A DNA stretch of 64,000 nucleotides from Lineus longissimus (taxonomy: Eukaryota; Nemertea; Pilidiophora; Heteronemertea; Lineidae), in contig NC_088325.1 of the NCBI RefSeq assembly GCF_910592395.1, positions 9,982,109 through 10,046,108 of the forward strand, in the 5' to 3' direction. Below the pieces are notes generated by a model. The model was given only the letters and a program-made list of their open reading frames with translations. It did no database searches and was not told the origin of the DNA. This document shows positions 20,464-35,400 of the stretch, piece after piece. A program made the position numbers and the translations under genes. The stretch's first letter is position 1. Every line of letters begins with the position of its first letter.

Positions 20464-23400
20464 GTGAGAAATATGAAAACACTTTTTTTATCTTGTCTTG
20501 TATTGTAGGATCATGGATGCATGTGTGTACTGTAGCGTGTGTACACGGATGTAATGGCCCTGCACTGCATACTAGATAGGCCTACATCCTGTGCAGGCAC
20601 TATTTAGCCACTTTGGTTGCGTCTGTTATTCAAAGGCCTATCACATTGCACATGATCTATGCTTATAGGCTTTCGTACAGGCACCCTTTCATGATTTCAT
20701 GATTCAACAACCAGCTGAATCATGAAATATAGGCCTTTTTCTTCGAAGAAGAGGGATCAGCGCCAAAACAAATCAAATGCACACTCTCAGATCTCGTCAG
20801 AAGGCCTAAGCCGACTTCGGACAATGCCTAGAGACACGGCGATCCTTTGTTCAATCTAGATGAAACGCATGTCTGGTCAGCGCCAAAAAACAAACTTCTT
20901 CAAATCGTCTACCTAGCCATGCAGTTTGGGTGCGTCTGTTGTACTGTAACCCTTTAACCGCCGAAAACATTTTCTGTAATTTTCATAACGGAGAAGAGTT
21001 AGATTCCTCGAAACCGCCAATCATAGAGATGATCTACACCCTACCTGCACGCCATCTATCAGTAGGTGGGAAAACTGTGTAGCAGACGATCTTTTCAATG
21101 GAACTCAATAATGTCGGCGGTGATAACGCAGGCGCACGTCGCAATTTGGTGACAGTGGCAGTTGAAGGGTTAATATATACTTGCTGGGTTTCTGCCAGAC
21201 ATAATATTCGGGTACGGACTAAAAGTGAAAGACGAAGCCTGTCATCGGAATTTTCATCCCTAGAAGCCGCCATTTTGAAAGAAAGTGCACACTCTGCGCT
21301 GAATGCTGATCCCGCACTGAATATCCAAGATCAGCCAACCACAGTCGCGCTTGTATAAACATGATGGCTCATCACTTAGTCATCGACTTCAACTGTTCAA
21401 TAGGCAATCACAATCAAATTTGTATATACTTCAATTCAGCTGTTCGATAACTTTGTTTTTCAAACTGACATTTTTTGGTATGTATCTTTACCCTAGGATT
21501 TATTTTGGGTACGTAATTTTACCCTCCAGCGGAAACTCTGACTTGATATTAGTATTACTAGTAAATGACCCTCTTCTCTTGTTTTATTTTCAGTGAATTC
21601 CTCTGCAACATGTCAGGAGAAATATTTAGATGGACAAACACCGGATACCAAACATATAGTTACAGTTGGGGAAAAGATAACACTCAGATGTGATTTGTCT
21701 GCGGTCAACGAAACAACGGATGTGGTCTACTGGAAGAATGATGAAGCCGTGATGTCCGAGGATGGTGGTGTAATTCCAAAATTTCAGTCTAAATTCAATG
21801 TATCTTATGGGAAGAATGCGAAAGGGATACTTCTCTACACAATCTCATGGATAGCAGAGTTAGACGATGCAGGGAGTTATAACTGTACATGCTCAACAGG
21901 TGGAATAAGATTCAGAGTTTGGATTAGGCGTAAGTATTTAATTAGAACGCCCCCGTATAGCCAAGAATTAATATGGGGCTGAGACTCGCTGGTGAGGATT
22001 TTTGTCAAATCTGATTTCATCATCTTGTTTTCTAACAGGCCTTGGACGTTGGTCACAGAATATCGGTCGAAAATGCGTTAGGCTGACGTTACATAGGCCT
22101 CATTCGTTCACTTCCCACATGTCACGTTCCAGCTTTACTTAACGTTCCTCGGTGAATGCACGGCCTTGTGGCATGCATTCAGTGAGGAACGAACGCATTA
22201 AGGGGAACGTGACATGTGGGAAGTGAACGAATGAGGCCTATGTAACGTCAGCCTTAGGCCCCGTTTACTTGTGTCGGTCCTATGAATTGCAACCCCAAGG
22301 GCCAACAACTGAACAAGTATGAAAACAATTTGTGTTTGCCGTCTTGTTTTATCAGTTTGAGGGGCTGTGTGTAGAAAACCCCCCAAAACTGAAAAGGTAA
22401 AAAGTGCAATATCTTGTTTATTAGTGACTTGTTTTCAATAATATTTTCAAGGTATAATAAAGGTAGGTACTCCAAGTGAGGATACATCACATACCGATTT
22501 TGATTTGACAAATAATATATTATACATGTAGCATGTTTCCTAACCATCAATTATCTATAGGGTGAGCACATTGCATGGTGAGCACAATGGCCCCTGGCCT
22601 TTTCATCATTTCAAACGTGCTCATTAGCTAGATTAGACAATACATCTTCTTGTTATTCCTTTTTTAGGCCCCTGTAATACGGTGGATAACGTTTTGTCCA
22701 ATGGTACATCTGTGGAAGTTCTTGATTTCCTCTCAAATAACACCCGTGTCAAAGATGTAGCATATAAGGATAGTTTTAACTTCAGTATTGCACTCGACTG
22801 CAATTGCACTTGGCCAGAGGTTAACAGGACTTTCAATGGTGTATGGTATACTAATGTAAGTGGATTTTATTTAATCGATGCTGTTTTTAGCGACTATTGA
22901 CTCAATGTTTCAACTGACAATCTTTTTGTGGACGTATGGGGGGAGATCGTGCCCCAAGTGCCCTAAAACCAGCTTAGTCCACCCTGCCCCTTCCTTGGCC
23001 TCCAGCTAGGGGTCTTTCTATAGTTGGCTAGTATTATGGAGCAATACAAACTTGCAATTAAACGTTTTTTTCGAATGAACTCATTGCAAAACTTGCAATT
23101 TTCATGAAGACTGTGATTTGGCATAGGGGTCAATAGAACTTTCACGCTATCGACTGGCGCAAAGACCTTTGACAAGTTTGAAAGCATGGTCTGATAAAGT
23201 GGTGTGAAATTGCCCCGAATCCCAGGTGCCATGAAGTGGTGTGAAATTGGCCCTTGGGGTGAAATTGTCCCAAATCCCAGGTACCATAAAGTGGTGTGAA
23301 ATTGCCCCGAATCCCGGGTACTGTAAAGTGGTGTGAAATTGGCCTCAGGGTGAAATTGCCTCAAATCCAAAGATCTTTATTGGGCTACACTATAGTAAGT

Positions 23401-26400
23401 TTAAACTCTTAACTATAGTAACTTTAAACTCTCTATTAGGCTAAACCATAGTAAGTTTAGCCTCATGAGTTAATTTTATCACATCTTTTTATAGTGATTC
23501 AGTTGAAAAAGAAGATTTACATACCATGACCCCTCAAGCTGCAGAGTGGAAAATGTATTGGACAATTTTTACTCCACTCGGCCAGTGCCACTCGGTCTTA
23601 TGTACTTGTTACTCATAAGGTGTTTCAGTAGGATATGATCTTTTCATAAACGTCAAAAGTCTCCAACTCCTTTGATTCCAGGACACAGACACAGCATCAG
23701 TCTGTGGGAGCGGTTGTACGGAAATAGAAGATGTTCAGATGGCTAACATCACCGGTTATCAGGACACTTCGCTAACACCGATTGGTTGCTACACTGGGAA
23801 AGGTTCTGTGACATATCGGTACAGAAATGTCTTCGGCAGTATTCACCCGAACATAACCTGTACTCCGGAGATGATGAATAGAGTATACAACTTCTATATC
23901 AATGAGGCGCAGAGCACCAAGCAGAGAACACTCATGAAGATTCGTTGTGGTGGTAAGTTTTGCATTTTTCTCATGTTTTCACGACCTGTAGAGGTTTTCA
24001 CCCACCTGATCAAGATGTGGCAAAATAGCACGAGTTTGTTGTGTCTGACTCTGAGAATCTTGGAGAAAGTTGGGAGGAAAATATTTTAAGATTATCTTTT
24101 ATTTTGCCACTATTTTGTTCATTCAACATATGGAATTTGGGGTATTTTCTTTGGAATGTTTCTCTCTTTTGATGCCAATGGCTCAAGTGTACTCCATGTA
24201 AAGTAAGGTGTTACAGTTCTGCAGTGCAATTATAGCCCCAGTGTGAAGTGATGAGGCTCACCAGCTCTTGTCAACACTGTAGGGGTTAGCATTGTAGTGT
24301 GGCTATAACTGTACCACCTAACCTTAATCAGCCGATATTGAGTGCTCGCGCGACAGCCCTTAAACTGAGGAATGATGAAAATATACTTCATTTATCCAAG
24401 GAGTGAAAAAGGCGAAAGCTGGCACAAAAAATCATGTGTCAAATTTATTCCTACCCAGTTGCCAAGATTTTCAAAAGTTTGGTTTTGTGTGTTTTGGAGT
24501 GTCTATGAAATAGATAGTTGTATTGTTCACTCATGCACTTGCGTTCCCATCAACATGCCCTCAGAAAAAACCTATTGGAGACCATAATTGTGATAAAGAT
24601 TTTTGAACGAAAGTAATTTTTAGCACACCTGGGGGAGCTAATGTCATCATGTCTTGTTCGTCGTCTGTCTTGCCGTCGGTCCGAATGTCCGTCAACAATG
24701 GTGGCACGTTTGCTCACTGTTGAGTCTAGAAAGTTGAAACTTGGTGTGAGGATGTCTTATGACAACATGACTTGACACACAAAAAATCATCACCATTTTG
24801 ACCTACTTTCTGGGCTCCAGGCGGCCATATCAATCATTGAAAACCTTATTTTGTCACCATCTCATGAACACTGTGACTGTCTGATAGCTAAAACCATGAC
24901 ATTTTTACTGTCAACACTTCTGATGAGACTACATGACATAATATGAGTTTTTTGATTTGACCTACTTATGAAGGTCACAGAAGTCCAACTCTCAAATTTC
25001 CGTGACGGTGGCACATTTTGTCATTAATTGTCCTAGACTCTTCAAATTTTATATGGAAACACCTAATGGGCATCTGTACAAGTTGACCCAATTTAGGTCA
25101 ACTGTGACCTAATTTTGACCTAGAGTTATCAAGTTCACAGACTGACAGAGGTCAAACTCTAAAAGTGTCATTGATAGCGCCACATTTTGTCATATTCAAA
25201 AGTCAATTTAACCTCCATAGATGTTATTGAGAGAAATATCAACAGGAAACTGGTTTCTCACCGCTTTTCTCAACGTAGAAGAACTGAAATGTGTGTATTT
25301 TTGGTTGACATGAGGTTCGCAACCGATTGACTAAGAGAAACCTAGATTTCTTTCGGGGAAAATTTTAGTCACGTTATCGATCTCAAATTGAGATGATTCT
25401 GTGACACCTAACCCTTTAACTGCCACCGTTGCCGAATTGCGACAGCGCCTATGCGTTATTAATTCAGTTCCACTGAAAAGATCGTCTGCTACGCAGTTTT
25501 CCCGCCTACTGATAGATGGCGTGCATTTATAGTATCGTTTCTATGGCAGTTTCGAGGAATCTAACTCTTCTCTGTTTCAAGCTCCAGTCTTTTAAAAACA
25601 GGTTATCCAAAAAAATTTAAAAGTGAAAAGAAATATTCGGCAGTTAAAGGGTTAAAACTGTTTGTCTTCACCATTTTGTCTTCGTCTTTGTCTGCTAAGC
25701 AAGCATTGCTAATATTCTTTCTCTTTTATTTCGGACTTTCCTACAAACTCATTAACATTATCAAACTGGTTATCGGTGTTAACAATATCTTCATGTCCCT
25801 TTCATTTTTAAAGTATAATCGGGTGCAATAAACTCATTTTAGGTCGAAAATGCCCCCAAAAAATTAAATTTGGACGCTACGTATCAGTAGCCGTATCCTA
25901 AATGTCTTTGAGGGTATGTACAACGTAACCTAAGTACCTCTGGTAGAGACCGGATTCGGACACACGTAATTCAGCGTCGATTCTATTCCAGGAAACTTTC
26001 CATTTTAAAAGGCAACACATGATGGAATGACAATACATTTATGTCTGATTACTCCAAAGCAAAGGAAAAGTGATATCATTACAGGATAAACTGTCAAACC
26101 TTTTGATATTATTGATGATTTTCTCATCTACAGATATCTTATTCCATTTTCATTTTGTAACAGAGATTTCTATCGAGAAATGCTACATTTGATTAATTAT
26201 GATGTCGGTCACATTGAGGTGTGACAGCTGATGCTATTCTTCTTTATCTGCGAGTCCTCCATCATCATCATCATCATCAGTGATTTTAAATAATATTCAT
26301 AACAAAATAAACATTTTCTGTCAATTAAGTTGCCGGTATGCCAAATACAACAACAATGTCAGTCACTACAATGGAAAGTTCGACAATCATGGAAAGTACA

Positions 26401-29400
26401 ACAACAATGTCAGTCACTACAATGGATAGTTCGACAATCATGGAAAATACAACAACAAGCTCAGTCACTACAATAGATAGTTCGACAATCATGGAAAATT
26501 CTTCAATGGCTACAACTGTCAACAGCAGTGGAGGTAAAATCCATATAAATCGCCAGAAAATATGCATCTGTATAAAGATGCAATATCATAGATTGTGATA
26601 TACAGTAGAACCTCTCTATTAAGGACACCCTCAGAACTGACAAGTGCTGTCCTTATTTGAGCGGTATCCAGATTAGAGAGGTCAAATTGAATGGAAACAA
26701 CCACCTTGGGACCACAACTGGTGTCCTTTATAGAGAGGTTGATCTTAATAGAGAGGTGTCCGCTAAGGGAGGTTCCACTGTATTTTCTTTGTTTTTCCTG
26801 CAGTTGCTTCTGGTCCGCATCTCACCTCCAGATTTATCAAAACCTTTTCTCTGTAAATTGTACCGCTCTCTTTCATACAGTTGTTTTTTTCATTCATCTT
26901 GGCATTTTCTACATCTAACATTTTTGAAAGTGGAGAGATTTCTACAAAATACGTTTTTAAGCTCAGTTTTTTCGCTTTACATGTGTTCTCATAACCCTTT
27001 GAACCCCGAATATCTTTGGGATTTTACTATTTTTTTGCAAGGTTTTTCTATCATTAAAATCATACATGCCATGTGCACTGTCCATTTACTCTCATTCAAT
27101 ACATCACAACAAGCTGTATCCGTTGTCCGGCTCGCATAGAGTCCTGATCCGAGTTGTATATCACGTTATCTGAGGTCAAAATGGCCCGCAGTGCCTCCTG
27201 AGCATTCATGAATTTTTGCCTGGTAGCCATGACGAAATCACCTTATGTCCCTCTCCAGCATGCAGTCACCAAAAATCGGCTCAAACATCGACAGCAGACA
27301 CACCAAACTGGTTCGAAATGATCGTCCTTGATCAAGAGTGCCACCCCGTATAGCCAAAGGAACTAAACGTCCATAGATCGTCAGTGAGACAGGTTGATAC
27401 ACGGGACTGACTTTTGTAACCCCCCACCCCTGTACGCTTGCTGTATGTTTCGGTAATACCTCCCTCTCCCCTTGAGTACGTAAGCACAGCGACTCCTGCC
27501 AGTGTGGTATTCAGACTTTTACCTTAGTATTACCTATGATATATAAGGTCCGACGTACCTGAGTGTCGGCGGGCACCTATTGTATTGTCGATATTGAACA
27601 GCTTGTTGTGATGTATTGAATGAGAGTAAATTCAGAAAAAAAACCTTTTGGTGACTTCAGGTGGGAAAAATCTTACTTTCGGTGCGTGCATACACTTTAG
27701 CTTTGACCCCCCTTCCCCCTGTATGCATGCTGTTGGCATTGGTATCAATCCCCCTCCCCCCTCGGTGCGTACCTACATGTACTATGGATAGCCCCCCAAT
27801 GGAGAAGAAAACATCTGTTATCCATTGGGTCTGCACTATTATCGGCAATTGCTGGTATACCAATTAAGAAAAAAAAGTACTTTTACCAATTTTAAGAAAG
27901 AGGGCAGACTTCAAATGGAAATTAGTGAAGAAAAAGCTGCCTATTTGAATGTAGACATTTCAAGGGTGCAAGGAGAGGGCATGAAGGCAAGCCTCTGTTG
28001 CCAACGTGAATATCTTCCCTGTGCAAGGGAAACATAACTGAATGTTATTCCTTCACCTATCAAAATCTATCATGTATACTGACAAATCTCGATCATGTCA
28101 CTGTTTATATTCGTTTCCATGGAAAAGACATTATGTGTCTGTTGCCATGGTTACAAACAGGGTTTGACTGTTGTTAACTCTGCTGTTGCAGGACTGACAG
28201 GTACGATCCTTTGTCTATCAAATCACGCGAATCAGTAGGTGCTGATTTATAATGTTATTGTTTAAAACCTCACTTACTTGGACATCACTACCCCCAATGC
28301 TGACATTGCTCTTACTCCTTTAGGCCACATATTCTAAAACACCTGGGTTAAGAATTTGCGCATTGCGCAAACGCAGCCTCGTTTTGAATTCAGCAGTTAT
28401 CATTAGGCAACCGAAACGGCTTGTGTTAGTGCAAAATATGGAAGCAGTAAAAAAAAAACGCATTTGTCATTTTTTAATTTTAGATGTTTTAGAATACAAA
28501 TTGATACCTCACTGTCGGTATCCAAAACCGCTCGGGTGGATCTAAAATGTTGGCCATAACTTTGGTTCTGCCTTGGTTTTGGTCAACATTTTAGCTCCAC
28601 CCTCGCGGTTTCGGTGAGACATCCAATACCTCCAGTTCGGTAATCAATTCCGTAATCCATCGACTGTTCCCTTGTGAACTTGTGGGGTCGAAAATTACTG
28701 ATGTGATGATGTTATCATTGAAAAACTCATCATTTTGCAGGATATGATGGCAGTGAAATCTCAAAAGGACATTTTTCTCTCTAGAAATTAAGGCCTTTAA
28801 TATAAAGTGGTGTTCAGTATCATTATGATCATAGCAAGGCCTGTGAACAACCTGATGTCGTATTTAGAAAAGTCAAATTTTTCGAATCATAAACGTCAAC
28901 TTTTTGCAGAAGTCCTGAAGCTCTGAAATAATTACTCTATTGATGCATGAGACTATTGTAACGCACTTGGCGCTTGATCATAGAGCTGTGATTCGATCTG
29001 ATGATCTCGCTTAAATAAGCAAATGATTTATTCCATATATGGTCTGATGTCTAGTTGGTTGATGGAAATTACGTCTCCCGGAGAAATAGCATGATTTACA
29101 GTGTAGGTGGGGTTCCTGGGTGTGGTGGCTTGAGGTTTATGAAAAACATCCCTAGTATAGTAGTAATCTGGTATATGTTGGTCTTTCGAAATAACATGCT
29201 CTTCTGATTTTGTCATGGTGGTAACTGGAAGTTTGGTCATGCGTGAGGGGGGGGCTCGGCATTATTGAGCCAATGTCTGAATGAACGAGAAAAAGCCATC
29301 TATTTATTTATACCTCTGCATCCATTAATCATGTTAAGATTGTTAATTGAGGTTGTCCACCGAATAGGATAGAATGGTATTGATAGTGTCGCTATCTACC

Positions 29401-32400
29401 TGTGCAGTGGTGAATTATGGTGTTCATTTCTCTCAGACTGCCTCTATCTGGTGGTGCAGTGGTGAACCATGGTGTTCATTCTCTCAGACTGCCTCCATCT
29501 GGTGGTGCAGTTGTGTACCATGGTGTTCATTCTCTCAGACTGCCTCCATCTGGTGGTGCAGTTGTGTACCATGGTGTTCATTCTCTCAGACTGCCTCCAT
29601 CTGGTGGTGCAGTTGTGTACCATGGTGTTCATTCTCTTAGACTACCTCCATCTGGTGGTGCAGTTGTGTACCGTGGTGTTCATTCTCTCAGACTGCCTCC
29701 ATCTGGTGGTGCAGTTGTGAATTATGATGCTCATTTCCTCAGTCAGTGCCTCCATCTGGTGGTGCAGTGGTGAACCATGGTGTTCATTCTCTCAGACTGC
29801 CTCCATCTGGTGGTGCAGTTGTGAACCATTGTGTTCATTCTCTCAGACTGCCTCCATCTGGTGGTGCAGTGGTGAACCATGGTGTTCATTTCGTCAGGCA
29901 GTGCCTCTATCTGGTGGTGCAGTGGTGAACCATGGTGTTCATTTCGTCAGGCTGTGCCTCTATCTGGTGGTGCAGTGGTGAACCATGGTGTTCATTCTCA
30001 GACTGCCTCCATCTGGTGGTGCAGTTGTGTACCGTGGTGTTCATTCTCTCAGACTGCCTCCATCTGGTGGTGCATTAGTCAAATATAATTTTAAATTTAG
30101 TTCAGATCAGACGCCTGGGGCGACAGTAAAAAAGGTCCCGCCCATATTTTTCAGACATTTATGACACACCAGTCCAAACACACCTGTTCTATTGTTCCAT
30201 GGCAACTGTTATGTCTTGTCAGTGTATTTCTGTTTAGCAGTCAACATTTATATCTTCCGCACTTTAGTGGTCGATGTTTTATCAAAGAAAATTATAATCA
30301 TTGTATTTTATGCCTTACAGCTGCTTTGGTCCATATTGTGTCGTGGACTAATATGCTTGTGCACAAGTCCGTGATTGCATTATTGGAAAGAGGAGCAGTG
30401 TTCTCCAATATGTCACAGTTTGACTTGGTGGGGCAGCATGGTGAAAGCATGACTTTTGCAAGCATATCCTGTGATCACCTTTATTGCTAAAAAGTAGTTA
30501 GCTCCAGCTAGTCTCAAACAAAATAGTGTCACAAAAGTGACAGTTAACATGCATTTATTGCCTTCTAGGGGTTAAAAAAGCATTAAGGTCCGTTTAAATT
30601 GACTTTTTGACTACAAATTGTGAGCTAAAGACAAAATGATTTCTACAATTGGACTCGGTGGTAGAATATTTTGACTTGGTGGTAAGGCCCCAAATTTTAA
30701 ACTTTGGCCCGGCAGCAAGTCGTCAACTAATAGGAGTTGGAGAACAGAGGAACGATGGGCTGGGTTGGTCATTCATGTAAAATGTCATATTAATGACCTT
30801 TAAGGTCATTGAAATATGACCTTTAAGGTCATTGATATGAAGTTTTTACACAAAGATTAAATACTCTTCTCTCGAAGTTCTTCTAGGTCTTCCTCTTTTG
30901 TCTGCTTGTTGCATTAGTTTGCATTTCCTCACGGTTTGGTGTCAAGAATCATGGCCTGGTGCATCTGTCTAGGGCGTTTCCATAGGCCAGTAGGCTTACA
31001 CAAGGCACCTTTGATATTTCAAATCCAGTCCGATATCCCCATCATTCCACCTGGACTGCTCAATAGACTCGCTCTTCTTTCATCAGATGTGAAGTTGGTT
31101 TATTCACTGGAAAAAGAAAAAAAGAAAGAGCCAAGTGCAGTAAATACAGGCCCTAGCTCTGTGAAATTTGGCAGAACAATGTTTGTATATTTTAGTAGCA
31201 ATATTGTAATTGATATTCAGTTTGCAATTACTTAATTCGAAAACCCCATTAGAAATTTTATTTTGGAATTTTATGTAATTGACCTCAAACATAATCTTTT
31301 GGTATTTGAAAAAGTTATATATCTGTGTATATAACTGCCACATGTTCGCTATGACGAAGTCAGGACAGCAGTGTTAGAACCAAAAATCAATTTGGAAACT
31401 GTGCTATCTTTTCAAATACAACAATACACATTGTACTACAAATACATAGTTTGGAGGAGATATTGATTGGCACTTTGTATAAAATGCTGTGGTTTTAATT
31501 TTACCTATGTTCCAGTTAGGTATAAGAAAGAATTAAGCATCAACATCAAAATACAGATTTCTGACGATATGAATGATTACCAGATATGCTTAAGGAAGCA
31601 ACCTGCCTTAATGGTTCCTTTTTCTATCCATGTTAAAGAAACATTTAAAATAAAATGAAATGTCAGTTCTTACGTAGCACTTTATACTATACGAAACAAC
31701 ACTACAGTAACTAGTATTGGGCAATTCGCCTAACAGCAAATTGCAGACCATATCCCTGGTGAAAGTATTTTGTCATGTTGAGAAATTAGGTTTGCACCAG
31801 GATATAACCAGATAAATCAGAGGCAAATAACCCTGAATAACCAGCTGAATTAGGTTGTGACAGTAGGTGCATCATAAATACTAGAATTAGCGATGGTTCT
31901 GGGACTGCAACAACTCAGCATATGGATGGTCAGAATCCAGCAGACAACAAGCAAATGTAATCTGAATCTCAACATCTTTCGTATCTTTTGATGAGTTTTC
32001 TGGTCGAGTGAGGGAAACCAGTTGGCCATCTGATATGGCTGGTGGGGATGAAAGCTCCCAATGTTGGGACAACCAATAATACATTGCGTCTCCACAGTAT
32101 TTATATTATAATACCTCCCTCCATGCACACATGGTTCTGCTGCCAATTTTTTCTTCAAATGATCTAGGTGTCAATCATGCACTTGTGGGTACTGGCACCA
32201 CGTAGGTAACTTCTGATCTGATCTTAAGTGGCAGGTTTTTGGTGCTTTGTCCTGGTGCTCATTTTTAAGATGACAAAACACTATCACCAGGGATATGGTC
32301 TGCAATTGCTGTTAGGAAAGTCACAACCTGGGGACAAAAAATAAATGTGATTTAGACTTCGCATTCCTTTGAAGTGTAGGTTGCAACATCCCAGGCCATT

Positions 32401-35400
32401 GATGCATGCATGGTCACAACATAGGGGCAACCGGGAATCATGGCAAGGATTTTTACAACCATTCTTTTGAGGTGTAGATTGTGATGTGAGGGAAGTGTCT
32501 TGATCTCTACATAAAATTCCTTCGACATGGTGCAACAAACCAGTCCAGTAGATATATACATGGTCATAGCATCGAGACAACCAGTATGCAAGGTTACGGC
32601 CAGGCCCAAGGGGTACGACCGATCAGCACTAAGAGTAAAAACGTAAAATGCAATAATATCTTTTTAAACTAACTGCCACAGTAGGTTTATTTATTCAGTC
32701 TTTTTGAAGTAAAAGAATTACAGTGAAAAGAACGAAATACGGCTGGAATATTATACTGGTTTGTCTTCGGACGGCAAATTCAGCACTGCACCGATGTCAA
32801 GGTTAAGACGGTTATACGACTTTGCCTCATCAGCTCCTCGTGGTCAAGGCTCCTATATCCGTGACTGATACGGTCGCAGAACAGAACAGATGCTGATCAT
32901 CCCCGTCACTGCGTCAGGCTGTAAAACAGAGCGAGGAAATATTTTAACTTCACCAGAAGTTTTATCATTCATTATTCAGACCAACAGACACTGACTACCT
33001 GCTAATAGTCTATGAATTTCATTGTCATAATTCAGAACAAACACTTATCACCTTTGCTGACAATATTTTCAGAAGGTGTGTACATTCGTGTGTCCATTTA
33101 CACTGCACGTGTATACGTGCTTTACTGTACATTTCTACAGGAGTGAGCAGGATGTACAGAAAAACGATCTCCAAAACTGTTGCTTTCAGCACTCGCGACA
33201 CGTTAAGCGAGGTTTTAGCAATTATTTTCAGTGAAGGTATATCTCATGTGTAGAGTCTGGGTGATTTTGAGACATTCTTAGGTGTTTAAGGCGCACAGTT
33301 TGATGAAACTTGCCCGAATTCGTAATTTTTTTGATGAATGTATATCCGCCATTGCGGGGATCTGGAAACTTTCGGATGACAAGTTTGCCTCAAAAGATGG
33401 ACGTGCTCCCTATAATCACCCAAACTAACAGCGAATATATATTCTTAAGATCCTTTTCATGACCTCTGATGAGTTAATTTTGTCTGATGCAGTGTTTCAA
33501 CACAAATTTGAGGGCGATTACAATCACGAAAAAATCACACTCACCCAGTCTAGAATGCGTAGACGAAATGTCTGTTGGCTCTTCCATGTAGCGGGTATCC
33601 TCCCACCTGTTCAGGTCGGGACAGATCAACGTTGAGCAACTTGCCTAATCGGTAAAAACGCGGGAGGCAGTGCTATTACCGGAACGGTTCAGAACCGGCG
33701 ATTTTCATCAAAAATCACCCGAAAACTAAAAAAGTAGGCAACGGCTGCAAAAATAAAGTACACGTTGTTCGTTAGCAGGTTATGAAACGTAACCTAACCA
33801 AATTTCAGGTCGTTCCGTGCGGCAGTTTCGGAGATACGTGTCGAAAACCACATCCCTCGGGTCCTGGCGATCGGCTCAGTAAAAACAATAGACCATATCC
33901 ACGGAGTTGTGGATATGGTCTAATAACTGTCTCAAAGCGTTTTCATTCATTTGGCCTTTTCATACCAGAAACCAAGGTGTGCAAAATCTCTGCTTGAGGC
34001 CATTACAAGGTAACATGTGGCACTGGCTGAGCTTCGAACCTATGACCTACTGATTAAAAGTCGGACACTCTCCACTGGGTCACCGGACTTCCATACGTCT
34101 GAGATACCTCATTCCGAGTACCTGCCTTTTGGACATGCATGTCAGAAAATACAGCCAAGAAACGTGGGGGTCAGTCAGAATTTGAGGCGGTCAAGTTAGC
34201 CTGAGGTCTGCTGGTCAGACCTGCAGGTTGAGGCAGGTTTTTGCAGTAAAACCTACCGCATGTGATAGCCAGTTAATTTTAGACGCACTTCCCTAAATTT
34301 AATCAATCTGTGAAACCAATCAATGTTCGAAACTATCGACACTGCTCAGCATTGCGCTAATTAAATGATGGTGCTAGTACTCCAGACAGGACAAACCATT
34401 TGCCAGACAGGGGAGTTCCAAGTGGTGCATGTAGTGCAATGTATGAGTACTAGTTACAGGTGACCCCCCAATTGGGTCATACCCATTCACTCCTGACCAG
34501 GCCAGGAGCGCCACCTTACCTGTTTATTAAAAGCTGATAGACACTTCAATGATTCAGGTGCCATCAGGGAGAAGCACCTAAATGATTTAATCTGAAAACA
34601 ATCTATGTTTGAAAGCCATCTACACTGCTCAGATAGACACTTCAATGATTCAGGTGCCATCAGGGAGAAGCACCTACATGATTTAATCTGAAAACAATCT
34701 ATGTTTGAAAGCCATCTACACTGCTCAGATAGACACTTCAATTATGCAGGTGCTATCAGGGAAAAGCACTTACATGATTTAAACTGAAAACAATCTATGT
34801 TTGAAAGCCATCTACATTGCTCAGATAGACACTTCAGTGATGCAGTTGCCATCAGGGAGAAGCACCTACATGATTTAATCTGAAAACAATCTATGTTTGA
34901 AAGCCATCTACTCTGCTCAGATAGACACATCAGTGATGCAGGTGCCATCAGGGAGAAGCACCTACATGATTTAATCTGAAAACAATCTATGTTTGAAAGC
35001 CATCTACTCTGCTCAGATAGACACATCAGTGATGCAGGTGCCATCAGGGACAAGCACTTACATGATTTAATCTGAAAACAATCTATGTTTGAAAGCCATC
35101 TACTCTGCTCAGATAGACACATCAGTGATGCAGGTGCCATCAGGGAGAAGCACCTACATGATTTAATCTGAAAACAATCTATGTTGAAAGCCATCTACAC
35201 TGCTCAGATAGACACATCAGTGATGCAGGTGCCATCAGGGAGAAGCACTTACATGATTTCACCTGAAAACAATCTATGTTTGAAAGCCATCTACACTGCT
35301 CAGATAGACACATCAGTGATGCAGGTGCCATCAGGGAGAAGCACCTACATGATTTAATCTGAAAACAATCTATGTTGAAAGCCATCTACACTGCTCAGAT

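Noticed and set aside
29374-30088. Several overlapping open frames of 60-118 codons on both strands with Cys- and Trp-rich repeats
   Set aside because: They come from the 51-bp minisatellite, whose period is a multiple of three. Every frame without a stop in one unit stays open; there are no splice or start signals.
34015-34100. A functional tRNA-Lys gene
   Set aside because: The loop resembles tRNA-Lys, but the acceptor arms do not pair properly; it is better read as a SINE head.
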